A DNA stretch of 22,104 bases, taken from assembly GCA_007122505.1 (NCBI GenBank), contig SKTQ01000043.1, forward strand, positions 1-22,104, in the 5' to 3' direction. The notes beneath the pieces were generated by a model. It was not told the origin of the DNA. It saw nothing but the letters and a program-made list of their open reading frames with translations, and ran no database searches. This DNA comes from Bacteroidales bacterium (GTDB lineage: Bacteria > Bacteroidota > Bacteroidia > Bacteroidales > UBA7960). Made by a program: the position numbers and the translations under genes. This document shows, in pieces, positions 1 to 7,237 of this stretch (its first letter is position 1; each line of letters starts with the position of its first letter).

Positions 1-200
1 AATGTTTGAAATGTCGAAATGTTTGAAATGTCAAAAAGTCAAATGAATAAAAAGTATTTCTTTGCGCTTTTTGCGTGATTAACTTTTGCGGCCTTTGCGA
101 GGAATTAAAGAATGTGAAAAGGTCAAAAGGTTGAAAAGTTAGAAAATGTCCGAAGCCGATTTTCTGCTTACTGCTTACTACCTACTTCTTACTTTCACCC
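1..200. repeat. Non-coding patchwork of short tandem motifs
   Basis: No gene is visible here. Four repeat styles follow one another. A 15-base unit (AATGTTTGAAATGTC) occurs at 1-15 and 18-32. TTTGCG occurs four times, at 61, 70, 85 and 94. A purine-rich stretch at about 112-150 repeats variants of AAAAGGT/GAAAAGTT. CTGCTTA occurs twice at 164-177, followed by related CTTACT variants to about 194. The block lies just downstream of the lipoprotein gene that ends at 211. It may be decayed intergenic repeat sequence; no function can be read from it, and I see no clear terminator hairpin. Confidence 0.6.
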
Positions 201-210
201 CCTCTCTCAT

Positions 211-1401
211 TCACTCTTCCTCTTCACCCGGCCTTCCCACCGACCTGATTGACCCGGTTGTGGGATGAAATTCAATTTCAAGCTGATCTGCAGGAAGGTG
301 CGTGACAATACCGAACTGGTTTACAAGTAACCTGTATTCAGCCCTTTTTTCTTCGCCAACGAGCAAAGCAATCTCAGCATATTCGGGAATTCGATAATGA
401 AAGCCCGCCGGAGACTGTCTCCTTGGGTCAACCGGACGACTCAACTGTAGCGCCAATAAATCAGTAGCTCCGCTTCGGGTGTATGCAAGACGCACGGGTT
501 TGCTGTTATTGACTGCCCGATGACTGATTCCTTCGTCCGGTGAAAAATAAAACAAGGTATGCATCTCTCGCGCATCCTGTTTGTCCGGCCGGTGGTAAAA
601 CCGGAACTTCTGCGAATGTGTTTGGGTAATACCAGTGAACAGGTTCAGATAATCCGTTTCCAGCTTGTCCATTTCGGTGTACATATATCGCAACGCTTCG
701 CTGGAATAGTTGATTTCCTGGAACCCACTGATGAGATCAAACTTTTTCTCGCGGATCTCAAAAATCAGTTCAGCCAGTTCGGCAGCTCGCTGCGCAGGCC
801 TTTTTTCAACCCAGCTTCTCCTGAGCCTCTGCCGCTGAATGGTGATGGTATCAAGTCTTACATCTTCAATGATGGTATCTACCCTTTCTGTCATCGAGCT
901 GGTAAGAAAGTAATTGAATGTGGTTTCAGGGCCAAAAAAACCATAGTCCTTCCCTTCTCCCCTGAAAGTGGTGTGCTCTGATTCAATAAACTCTCTGCTT
1001 ACTGCATAGATGATCCCGGCATCATTAAGTGTAAGAAACAATCCCTGCTGCTCTCCCGCCGGGAAAGATACCTGGTAGATATGTTCCGGGTCCGGTTCGG
1101 CAAAGTGATTAAAAGAAACCGATTTAATGGCATATTGTTGCGAAGGTTCAAAAATCACTTCATCAAGTCCCAGGTACTGCTCCGCATATCTTGCATATGG
1201 TCCCGGAACCCGCGTGGTTTTCAGCACCTCAACATCAACCGCGACAACCGTCCGGGGCAGGGAATAATATGCCATGGCACCTGAAGTTCCTGGTTCTATG
1301 CGGCTTACATGTGCGGTAGTGGTTGTAAAGGGCTCCTGGCTTTTGCATGCCGGCAACGCGAGGGCAATGATCAGCAAAGCCGGAATAATGATTCTTTGCA
1401 T
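211..1401 (-). CDS. DUF4831-like lipoprotein of unknown function
   Basis: The 396-residue product starts with a lipoprotein signal peptide: a hydrophobic stretch at residues 3-16 and a lipobox LPAC with the lipidated Cys at 19. It is therefore expected to be anchored in a membrane facing the periplasm or outside. The region around residues 42-80 (a SLPRTVVAVDVEV-like strand, then PGPYARYAEQYLGL) resembles the Bacteroidota family DUF4831; this is from memory of the family, not a search. The rest is mixed alpha/beta with a charged middle and an acidic C-terminus of four Glu. The gene begins 17 bases after the pepE stop on the same strand, so the two are probably co-transcribed. No function is known to me for the family. 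Confidence 0.75.
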   Translation of the reverse strand: MQRIIIPALLIIALALPACKSQEPFTTTTAHVSRIEPGTSGAMAYYSLPRTVVAVDVEVLKTTRVPGPYARYAEQYLGLDEVIFEPSQQYAIKSVSFNHFAEPDPEHIYQVSFPAGEQQGLFLTLNDAGIIYAVSREFIESEHTTFRGEGKDYGFFGPETTFNYFLTSSMTERVDTIIEDVRLDTITIQRQRLRRSWVEKRPAQRAAELAELIFEIREKKFDLISGFQEINYSSEALRYMYTEMDKLETDYLNLFTGITQTHSQKFRFYHRPDKQDAREMHTLFYFSPDEGISHRAVNNSKPVRLAYTRSGATDLLALQLSRPVDPRRQSPAGFHYRIPEYAEIALLVGEEKRAEYRLLVNQFGIVTHLPADQLEIEFHPTTGSIRSVGRPGEEEE

Positions 1402-1418
1402 GGATGTATCTGTTTTGG

Positions 1419-2129
1419 TTACCGCAGGAAATCAAGGCTTGCATTCTTGTCGAATTCCAGTGTCGGCGCATCTGTTTTGAACACCTTCACCGTTTTCGAC
1501 CCGATATATTCAATGTCTTCACCTTCAATGCGAAGCATGGTGCCCTCTTTTAAACCCACAACAACCATATCGGGATTTGCAACCAGAAACTCCCTGATCC
1601 TGTCTTCCCTGGTTTCTCCATTATGGTTGGGAATGATGGCATCAGTATAATGCGGGTTGATCTGGAATGACACAATTCCGAGGGTTTCAAAACTCCGGGG
1701 CTGAATGATCGGCATGTCATTCGTAGTTTTCAGAGACGGACAGGCTACATTGCTTCCGGCACTCCAGCCCATATAGGGTGTTCCCGCTTCCGCCTTTTTG
1801 CGTATGGCATCCATGATTCCGGTTTCATGCATCATATGAACCAGGTGAAAAGTATTGCCACCCCCTACCGCTATGGCTTCTGCCTCTTCAACGGCTTTCA
1901 CGGGGTCTTCAGCCCGGTGCACCGACTTGATATCATAACCAAGCTTGTTGAATACATTTTCAACTTTGGCGGTATATTCATCATAAGAGATACTAACTCC
2001 TGCATAAGGAACAAACAGGACTTCCTTCACACCGTCACCAAGAAAATCCTTGATGTGCGGTTTGGTATAGTCCAGATACTCCTCACCATAATTTGTTGAA
2101 TTGCTGATTAACAAAAGTCTTTTTGCCAT
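1419..2129 (-). CDS. pepE: Dipeptidase E (alpha-aspartyl dipeptidase, peptidase family S51)
   Basis: This cytoplasmic serine peptidase hydrolyses dipeptides with N-terminal aspartate. The 236-residue product matches the usual size (about 229 in E. coli). The Ser-Asp-His triad can be placed at Ser123 in GWSAGSN, Asp138 in TTNDMP and His160 in INPHYTD. These are all offset by exactly three from the E. coli Ser120/Asp135/His157. The nucleophile-elbow region is preceded by a glycine-rich GGGNTF segment at 89-94. The start at 2129 (MAKRLLL) is chosen because the family begins there; an in-frame ATG at 2195 would add 22 atypical residues and overlap the likely promoter. The gene is the first of a probable two-gene unit with the downstream lipoprotein gene. 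Confidence 0.93.
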   Translation of the reverse strand: MAKRLLLISNSTNYGEEYLDYTKPHIKDFLGDGVKEVLFVPYAGVSISYDEYTAKVENVFNKLGYDIKSVHRAEDPVKAVEEAEAIAVGGGNTFHLVHMMHETGIMDAIRKKAEAGTPYMGWSAGSNVACPSLKTTNDMPIIQPRSFETLGIVSFQINPHYTDAIIPNHNGETREDRIREFLVANPDMVVVGLKEGTMLRIEGEDIEYIGSKTVKVFKTDAPTLEFDKNASLDFLR

Positions 2130-2192
2130 TTTAGAGTTGTTTATATTGTTAACAAAAAATATTTTCAGATTGGATATGCCCGTTTTATTCAT

Positions 2193-2200
2193 CAAAGTTA
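2193..2200 (-). promoter_or_regulatory. Candidate pepE promoter, -7 box TAACTTTG
   Basis: The minus strand reads TAACTTTG here, a full match to the Bacteroidota -7 consensus TAnnTTTG. It lies about 63 bases upstream of the pepE ATG at 2129. No convincing -33 TTG is seen at 17-23 bases upstream, where the sequence is T-rich, so the call rests on the -7 box alone. Confidence 0.4.
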
Positions 2201-2320
2201 TAATAAAAAAAATTGCTGAACGAATGCATGCATTTGTTTTTCATAATCTTTAGCAAACAGGTTACCCCATAATATGCAGAATAAGATTGTTTTTGATGTC
2301 GAAAACCATAACAGTTCTGA

Positions 2321-2494
2321 AACAATGTTGTTGTTCAACGGCAATCCGCAACTACCTGGAAACCCATCATCGTAGATTATAAACATCTCGGATGGAAAGC
2401 GTTTCCCATGCAATTCAATCTTTTGCTTGATTCAGAAAAAAGAAAAAAATTCTACCGCAGCTACCGGCGGTTCGAGCAAAAATTCAGAGCCTGA
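2321..2494 (+). pseudogene. Possible C-terminal remnant of a lost gene
   Basis: Between pepE and the gap terminator no intact gene is present. One plus-strand frame is open for 57 codons and ends at TGA 2492-2494. From about 2366 its translation looks protein-like (VDYKHLGWKAFPMQFNLLL, then DSEKRKKFYRSYRRFEQKFR), with a basic amphipathic C-terminal helix. There is no good start codon: the frame is closed by TGA at 2318 and the only ATG is internal. I do not recognise the family. It may be the tail of a decayed gene, or chance reading in AT-rich DNA. Confidence 0.25.
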
Positions 2495-2545
2495 GAGGGT
2501 TCTTGCCGTTAATCTTCCAAACATTTATATATCAAACCCTTCTCT

Positions 2546-2589
2546 AAAAAAAACTGATCCCGGAGTTGTTTGAAACACACCGGGATCAG
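2546..2589 (-). terminator. Rho-independent terminator of gap
   Basis: On the minus strand, 27 bases past the gap stop codon, a perfect 10-bp stem CTGATCCCGG / CCGGGATCAG (arms 2580-2589 and 2554-2563) encloses a 16-base loop. It is followed directly by eight T residues (A-run 2546-2553 on the plus strand). This is a textbook intrinsic terminator and separates gap from pepE. Confidence 0.92.
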
Positions 2590-2616
2590 GTAAGTTTAAA
2601 TTATATCCGAGCTGGA

Positions 2617-3621
2617 TCAGGCAATCTTTTCGATCATATCGGCAACGCGGCTGGCATAACCAAATTCGTTGTCGTACCATGAAACCACCTTAACGAATGT
2701 CCCGTTGATCACTTGTGTAAGCAGTGAATCAAAAACGGAGGAGTGCGTATTTCCAATTATATCTGTCGAAACAATAGGATCGGTGCAATACTCCAGGATT
2801 CCCTTCATGGGGCCTTCAGCGGCCTGCTTCACGGCGTTGTTTATGTCTTCCTTTGTAACTTCCCTGGCGAGCTCTACGGTTAGGTCTACCACCGATCCAT
2901 CCGGGGTAGGTACACGCATGGCATAGCCATCCATACGCCCTTTCAACTCAGGAATAACCAGCCCCACCGCCTTGGCAGCACCGGTTGTGGTTGGAATGAT
3001 CGACATGGCCGCTGCCCTTGCACGACGCAAATCCTTGTGCGGTGCATCCAGAATGATCTGGTCATTGGTGTAGGCATGAATGGTATTCATCAACCCCTGC
3101 TTGATGCCAAAGGTGTCGTTCAACACTTTTGCCACCGGAGCCAGGCAATTGGTGGTGCAAGAAGCATTGGAAAAAATCTGATGCTCAGGCTTTATATCAT
3201 GATCGTTTACACCCAGTACAACAGTGGCGTCCACGTCATCAGCCGTTTTTGAAGGTACACAAAGAATCACCTTGCGCGCACCGGCCTGTATATGCTTGCT
3301 GATCTTTTCCCTGTCGCGGAAAACACCGGTGGCCTCCACAACAACATCAACATCCAGTTCACCCCATGGCAGGTTGGCCGGATCTTTCTGATCGTAAACC
3401 TTTATCTCCTTGCCGCCAACGATCAATACACCATCACCCGCAGAAACCTCAGCAGGAAACTTGCCGTGCACAGAATCATATTTCAGAAGATGTGCAAGCG
3501 TTGCACTATTGGTCAGGTCATTCACCGCAACCACTTCCACATTGTCCCTGTCCATAACCGCTTTCAGCGTCAATCTGCCAATGCGGCCAAATCCGTTAAT
3601 TGCTACTTTAATCTTCTTCAT
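2617..3621 (-). CDS. gap: Glyceraldehyde-3-phosphate dehydrogenase, type I
   Basis: This enzyme oxidatively phosphorylates glyceraldehyde-3-phosphate to 1,3-bisphosphoglycerate in glycolysis, and does the reverse in gluconeogenesis. The 334-residue length is typical. The N-terminal Rossmann fold is marked by INGFGRIGR (8-16). The catalytic Cys155 sits in SNASCTTNC and the activating His182 in NTIHAYTND. The C-terminal WYDNEFGY signature is at 315-322. NAD/NADP selectivity residues are mixed: Asp35 in VNDLT is NAD-like, while the S-loop reads LDAPH (191-195) instead of the LDLPH of strict NAD enzymes. The start at 3621 (MKKIKVAING) fits the family better than the ATG at 3633. The gene is followed by a strong terminator and is probably transcribed alone or as the last gene after the GNAT gene. 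Confidence 0.96.
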   Translation of the reverse strand: MKKIKVAINGFGRIGRLTLKAVMDRDNVEVVAVNDLTNSATLAHLLKYDSVHGKFPAEVSAGDGVLIVGGKEIKVYDQKDPANLPWGELDVDVVVEATGVFRDREKISKHIQAGARKVILCVPSKTADDVDATVVLGVNDHDIKPEHQIFSNASCTTNCLAPVAKVLNDTFGIKQGLMNTIHAYTNDQIILDAPHKDLRRARAAAMSIIPTTTGAAKAVGLVIPELKGRMDGYAMRVPTPDGSVVDLTVELAREVTKEDINNAVKQAAEGPMKGILEYCTDPIVSTDIIGNTHSSVFDSLLTQVINGTFVKVVSWYDNEFGYASRVADMIEKIA

Positions 3622-3655
3622 AATATCAAACATTTAAAATTTTCAAAAAAGAGCG

Positions 3656-3663
3656 TAAAGATA
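3656..3663 (-). promoter_or_regulatory. Weak candidate gap promoter, -7 box TATCTTTA
   Basis: The minus strand reads TATCTTTA, seven of eight matches to TAnnTTTG, about 34 bases upstream of the gap ATG at 3621. No -33 TTG is seen at the expected spacing. A 6-bp inverted repeat GTTATC/GATAAC (3688-3693 and 3713-3718) lies further upstream and could be an operator; this is speculative. Confidence 0.25.
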
Positions 3664-3777
3664 ATCATTTGTGTTGAATTGGGAGGTGTTATCGCTAACA
3701 ATATTACAATAAGATAACAATCATCCTGTTCGGGATTGTTCACTCCGACATGCACCCCCCACCGGCGAATAAAATAA

Positions 3778-4824
3778 TCAGTGGCGGTCAGCCAAATAAA
3801 GTTGCCAATGATCTATTTCCCGGATATCCAATGCATCAAGAAAGAAGTCAGACTCACCGGGGTCCCGCTCCAACGGCCTGACCAAAACCGGTAACCGCTC
3901 CTTACCTAAAAATTGCCATAACCGAACCGGAGCTGCAACAAATCCACATTTGGCCAGCAGGGATGTCTCACTTCCGGATAAAGCCCAGCTGCGCAAAAAT
4001 GGAATGGTTCTTTTCCGCATGGCTATCCGAACAAGGCTTTTCAGCTCTTTGAAACCCGGAACAGCATATTCCCACAACAAATATTGATAGTCAGACACCT
4101 TGCGAATAACCAAATAGGCTTTCAGCACATCATCATCAAACAAATAAGCAAAAAAATAATCGTTGGTTAGATAGGAGTAACGCCAACGGAAATAGCGTTC
4201 ATCCCTCATGTTGGAAATCTTCTCCCTTGGACGGCAGTTTTCATAACAATGGGCCATCTCTTTGGCTCTCAAACTATTCGATATCTCAACACGCCACCCT
4301 TTTTTCCTGATGAAAACCGTATCCTCATCTGTCTTTATTTTTCTTTTGGTTTTGATGATGAAATAATTTGGGATGGATGTCCGTAAAGCAAAGCGTTTGG
4401 TGCCGTTGGTAGCTTGCCAGTGTTGTTTAAGGTATCCAGGGGTGGAATATTTATTGGATGAAAGATTATAAATTAAGCCGCTTCCGCTGAAAGAGCGGTC
4501 TATATCTTCAAAAAATGCCTCATTAAGCTTTGTAAGAACTCCCTTTCGCCTGTAACCGGGATGTACAATGGCATCCGCAGGCGTAAAACCTTTTAGCTCT
4601 TTGTTTTGACCAAAAATAAAATTTTGAGGAACAAAACCCCTGAAGCCTACAACCTTGCTTTCATCCATGGCAAGGTAAACCCATGGATTTTCAGCGAAAG
4701 GATTATTCTCGTATCGCCAGGCAAAAAGCTCATGTTGACCACGCTCATCCAGATGCGACCAAAGCAACTGTAACAGTTGCATGGCCTCTTCTTTGTGTTC
4801 AGGACTATATTTCACATATCTCAT
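3778..4824 (-). CDS. GNAT-family N-acyltransferase, substrate unknown
   Basis: The 348-residue protein has an N-terminal GNAT fold. A PADAIVHPGYRRKGVLTKL-like segment at about 82-100 forms the acyl-CoA pyrophosphate-binding loop (RRKGVL, 92-97). This is followed by the SSNKYSTPGYLKQHW region (about 122-136), which resembles the PNxxSxPGY motif seen in GNATs of envelope or polysaccharide loci. The C-terminal half is less conserved and may be a second, degenerate acyltransferase-like domain. The substrate cannot be inferred. No signal peptide is visible, so it should act in the cytoplasm. It lies 137 bases downstream of dnaN, with a hairpin between, and 156 bases upstream of gap. The start is ambiguous: a TTG at 4830 is 7 bases from an AGGAAG sequence, and the ATG at 4824 is 13 bases away. 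Confidence 0.8.
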   Translation of the reverse strand: MRYVKYSPEHKEEAMQLLQLLWSHLDERGQHELFAWRYENNPFAENPWVYLAMDESKVVGFRGFVPQNFIFGQNKELKGFTPADAIVHPGYRRKGVLTKLNEAFFEDIDRSFSGSGLIYNLSSNKYSTPGYLKQHWQATNGTKRFALRTSIPNYFIIKTKRKIKTDEDTVFIRKKGWRVEISNSLRAKEMAHCYENCRPREKISNMRDERYFRWRYSYLTNDYFFAYLFDDDVLKAYLVIRKVSDYQYLLWEYAVPGFKELKSLVRIAMRKRTIPFLRSWALSGSETSLLAKCGFVAAPVRLWQFLGKERLPVLVRPLERDPGESDFFLDALDIREIDHWQLYLADRH

Positions 4825-4857
4825 GGGCAATCAGAGACTTCCTGCGAATAGAAACGA

Positions 4858-4889
4858 CCCGTTTGCGGGGAAGTTGCCAAACAAACGGG
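4858..4889 (-). terminator. Hairpin between dnaN and the GNAT gene, possible terminator
   Basis: A perfect 8-bp inverted repeat, CCCGTTTG (4858-4865) and CAAACGGG (4882-4889), with a 16-base loop lies 73 bases downstream of the dnaN stop. In the minus direction it is followed only by a short T-containing stretch (TCGTTTCTATT), not a clean T-run. It may be a weak terminator or an attenuating or processing hairpin. Confidence 0.45.
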
Positions 4890-4961
4890 CCTGAGATCAA
4901 TATTTCTTCTTATGTTTTCTGAACCGGAACATACAGGTGAAAAGCCCTGCAGTGACATCCA

Positions 4962-6083
4962 TTAACCTAGCATCACGGGCATGACCAGCATCAGAAGGTC
5001 CTCATCCGCGTTTTCATTGTCAACAGGGGTGATTAAACCGGCCCGGTTTGGCTCAGACATTTCCAGCATCACCTGCTTGGTATCCAGATTGTTCAGCATT
5101 TCCAGCATAAACTTGCTGTTGAAGCCGATTTCCAGATCGTTGCCTTCGTAATGGCAAGCCAGCCTTTCCTGGGCTTCGTTGCTGTAATCAAGGTCTTCGG
5201 CCGACAGGTTCAGTTCGCTTCCCGCAATTTTCAGTTTTACCTGGTAAGTGGTTTGATTGGAGAAAATGGAGACCCTTCTGATGGAGTTAAGGAAGGGCTG
5301 CCGGTCAATGGTCATTTTATTGGGGTTATTGGTTGGAATAACCGCTGAATAATTGGGGTACTTGCCTTCAATGAGCCTGCAAGTCAGGATGATATTTCTG
5401 AACGTAAAGCGCGCATTTTCCTTGCTATACTGAATTTGTACAGGCATTTCGTCATGCAATAGAATATGCCGCAACTGGTTCAGGGGTTTTTTGGGGAAAA
5501 TAAAACTGGCGGTTTCAGGTGCCTTCACATCGGTCCTTTTATAGCGAACCAGTTTATGGGCATCGGTAGCTACAAAAATGACCCCTTCATCAGATAACTC
5601 ACAATAAACACCTGCCATAACCGGACGCAAGTCATCATTACTGGCGGCAAAAATGGTTTTTACAATCGCTTCATGGAGAACATCGGATTGCATATTTATC
5701 TCGGCAGGATCTTCCAACTCCGGTACTTCCGGATATTCTTCACCATTCTGACCTGCAAGCCGGTATTTACCCTCACCGGCTGTAAGTGTAACACCAAAAT
5801 TTCCGGGATCAATATCCAGCGTAACCGGTATGTCAGCAAAAGTTTTAAGGGTTTCAAGCAAAATTTTTGCTGGTATGGCCACATTGCCTTCTCCTTCGGC
5901 CATGTCAACATTGATACGGGATGTCATGGTGGTTTCCAGGTCGGAGGCCGACATTTTTAACTCCGAATCCGTCAGTTCAAACAAAAAGTTATCCAGAATT
6001 GGAAGGGTATTATTGGTGCTTAATACCCCGCTAATTGACTGCAACTGCTTGAGCAATAGTGAGCTGGATACAATAAATTTCAT
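4962..6083 (-). CDS. dnaN: DNA polymerase III sliding clamp (beta subunit)
   Basis: The beta clamp forms a ring around DNA and tethers polymerase III and other replication and repair proteins. The 373-residue length is normal. The protein starts MKFIVSSSLLLKQLQ and shows the expected three repeated clamp domains (about 1-120, 130-245 and 250-373). PNYSAVIPTN at the domain 2/3 junction is a common clamp feature. The C-terminal MPVML corresponds to the MPMRL of E. coli that lines the protein-binding pocket. No dnaA or oriC-like DnaA-box cluster is adjacent, so dnaN is away from the origin arrangement known in many other bacteria. It has its own promoter, with a short leader of about 20 bases. 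Confidence 0.96.
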   Translation of the reverse strand: MKFIVSSSLLLKQLQSISGVLSTNNTLPILDNFLFELTDSELKMSASDLETTMTSRINVDMAEGEGNVAIPAKILLETLKTFADIPVTLDIDPGNFGVTLTAGEGKYRLAGQNGEEYPEVPELEDPAEINMQSDVLHEAIVKTIFAASNDDLRPVMAGVYCELSDEGVIFVATDAHKLVRYKRTDVKAPETASFIFPKKPLNQLRHILLHDEMPVQIQYSKENARFTFRNIILTCRLIEGKYPNYSAVIPTNNPNKMTIDRQPFLNSIRRVSIFSNQTTYQVKLKIAGSELNLSAEDLDYSNEAQERLACHYEGNDLEIGFNSKFMLEMLNNLDTKQVMLEMSEPNRAGLITPVDNENADEDLLMLVMPVMLG

Positions 6084-6108
6084 ATGCCTGTTGTTTTTAA
6101 TTGGATAG

Positions 6109-6116
6109 CAAATATA
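6109..6116 (-). promoter_or_regulatory. dnaN promoter, -7 box TATATTTG
   Basis: The minus strand reads TATATTTG followed by C, a perfect match to the Bacteroidota -7 consensus TAnnTTTG, 25 bases upstream of the dnaN ATG. This gives a leader of roughly 20 bases. No clear -33 TTG is present 17-23 bases upstream. The 98-base gap to the preceding lipoprotein gene has no obvious terminator, so readthrough into dnaN is also possible. Confidence 0.55.
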
Positions 6117-6181
6117 GCGTTTTATTGAGAATGATCCGTATATTCAGCCTGTTTTTTCTTCGATTTGTCATTTTTTTCCTT

Positions 6182-7237
6182 TTATTCCTGATGTTTGATG
6201 CAAAACCACGAAAGACCCCGCATTACCGGTTGGAAAACATGATACTGTGCCAGTGCATAATCTCCGCCATTTACACGCAGGTAGAACCGGTTAGGGTCGT
6301 AATCGCGCCTGTCGGATAAAAGAGTGCCGTCGGCCGGTGGCAAACGCTTATAAAATGACAGAAAGGTATCACTTCCCTCTGTGTCCGCAACAGCCATCTC
6401 AATAAAGGGATCATCCGCATACAAATCTTCCGGGGGATGAGCAGCCGACCCTGGTATAAGGCGCTGATAATAAAGATGATCAAAGGCCCAAACATAACGT
6501 CTGATCCTCATACTGTCGACATTTTCCCGTGGCACCGGGCTGCCAAAATAATCCGTGAGTAAAAAATCCGAATCTCCCCTCTTTTGCAGGGTGAAAGAAT
6601 CCCCGTCTTTGCCCGGAAACCTGGTTGTAACCGATTGCAGCATACCCGGAGGTAATGCCAGCACAACAGGACTTCTCCAAAGATGTTCCAAAGGTGAAAA
6701 AACACTGCTTATGCCACCTTCCACACCGGGCAGGTGCACCTCGTATGGGGTACTTTCGCTTGAGGATTTCATAAATGTACCCTGCCCTCCTTCAGTTTCG
6801 TACCCAACCATAAAGCTCAAAACAGACCTTTGCCTTGGCAGCAGGTTGATATCACCGGGTAACCTTATCCAATAAGAAGCAACAAACACTTCCACCCGAA
6901 CCCCCTCATCATGCAATTGTTTGGCAATAATATCACGTTTTTCCAAGGATACCGGACGCCGCACCTCCATCCTTGTCAGGGTAGAAAGAAGATCCCTGAC
7001 AAGGCGCATGTTGGCAGGGATATGGTCATTGACCATCCACCGGTTGTGGTCATCCTGAAATAAAACAAGATATTCACCATCATGGCTCTCCATGGTCACC
7101 CTTACAACTTCCATGGTCCTGTCAACACGAAACAGAGCAGAAGCAGCCCTGCGTTCAGAACAACCGGGTAAAACGATCATCAGCAAAACTGCCATGAATA
7201 TAAAACCTGCCATCCCTATTTGCCAAACTTTTCTCAT
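6182..7237 (-). CDS. DUF4340-like lipoprotein, partner of the GldFG permease
   Basis: The 351-residue protein has a hydrophobic signal segment (residues 8-23) ending in a lipobox LPGC, with Cys26 the probable lipidation site. The sequence at about residues 40-110 (EVVRVTM, then the tryptophan of RWMVN, then a helix with LLSTLTRMEVRRP) resembles DUF4340. Members of that family usually follow GldG-type ABC auxiliary proteins; this assignment is from memory and context. The ATG overlaps the stop of the upstream permease gene by four bases (7234-7237), which suggests translational coupling and a shared complex. Function is not established. Confidence 0.72.
   Translation of the reverse strand: MRKVWQIGMAGFIFMAVLLMIVLPGCSERRAASALFRVDRTMEVVRVTMESHDGEYLVLFQDDHNRWMVNDHIPANMRLVRDLLSTLTRMEVRRPVSLEKRDIIAKQLHDEGVRVEVFVASYWIRLPGDINLLPRQRSVLSFMVGYETEGGQGTFMKSSSESTPYEVHLPGVEGGISSVFSPLEHLWRSPVVLALPPGMLQSVTTRFPGKDGDSFTLQKRGDSDFLLTDYFGSPVPRENVDSMRIRRYVWAFDHLYYQRLIPGSAAHPPEDLYADDPFIEMAVADTEGSDTFLSFYKRLPPADGTLLSDRRDYDPNRFYLRVNGGDYALAQYHVFQPVMRGLSWFCIKHQE

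Noticed and set aside
1..45. Two copies of a 15-base unit considered as a CRISPR start
   Set aside because: Only two copies with a 2-base gap, no spacers of constant length and no cas genes; it is a simple tandem repeat.
559..981. 140-codon plus-strand frame inside the DUF4831-like gene
   Set aside because: It lies wholly antisense to a lipoprotein gene with a clear signal peptide and shows no protein-like motifs; a shadow frame.
2198..2413. Minus-strand frame of 71 codons upstream of pepE
   Set aside because: Its composition is unconvincing, I recognise no motif, and its 3' end overlaps the candidate pepE promoter box. It also covers the opposite-strand remnant frame.
4858..4889. Hairpin considered as an attachment site or DnaA-related element near dnaN
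   Set aside because: It is a single inverted repeat with no flanking direct repeats, integrase gene or DnaA-box cluster; a weak terminator or processing hairpin is the simpler reading.
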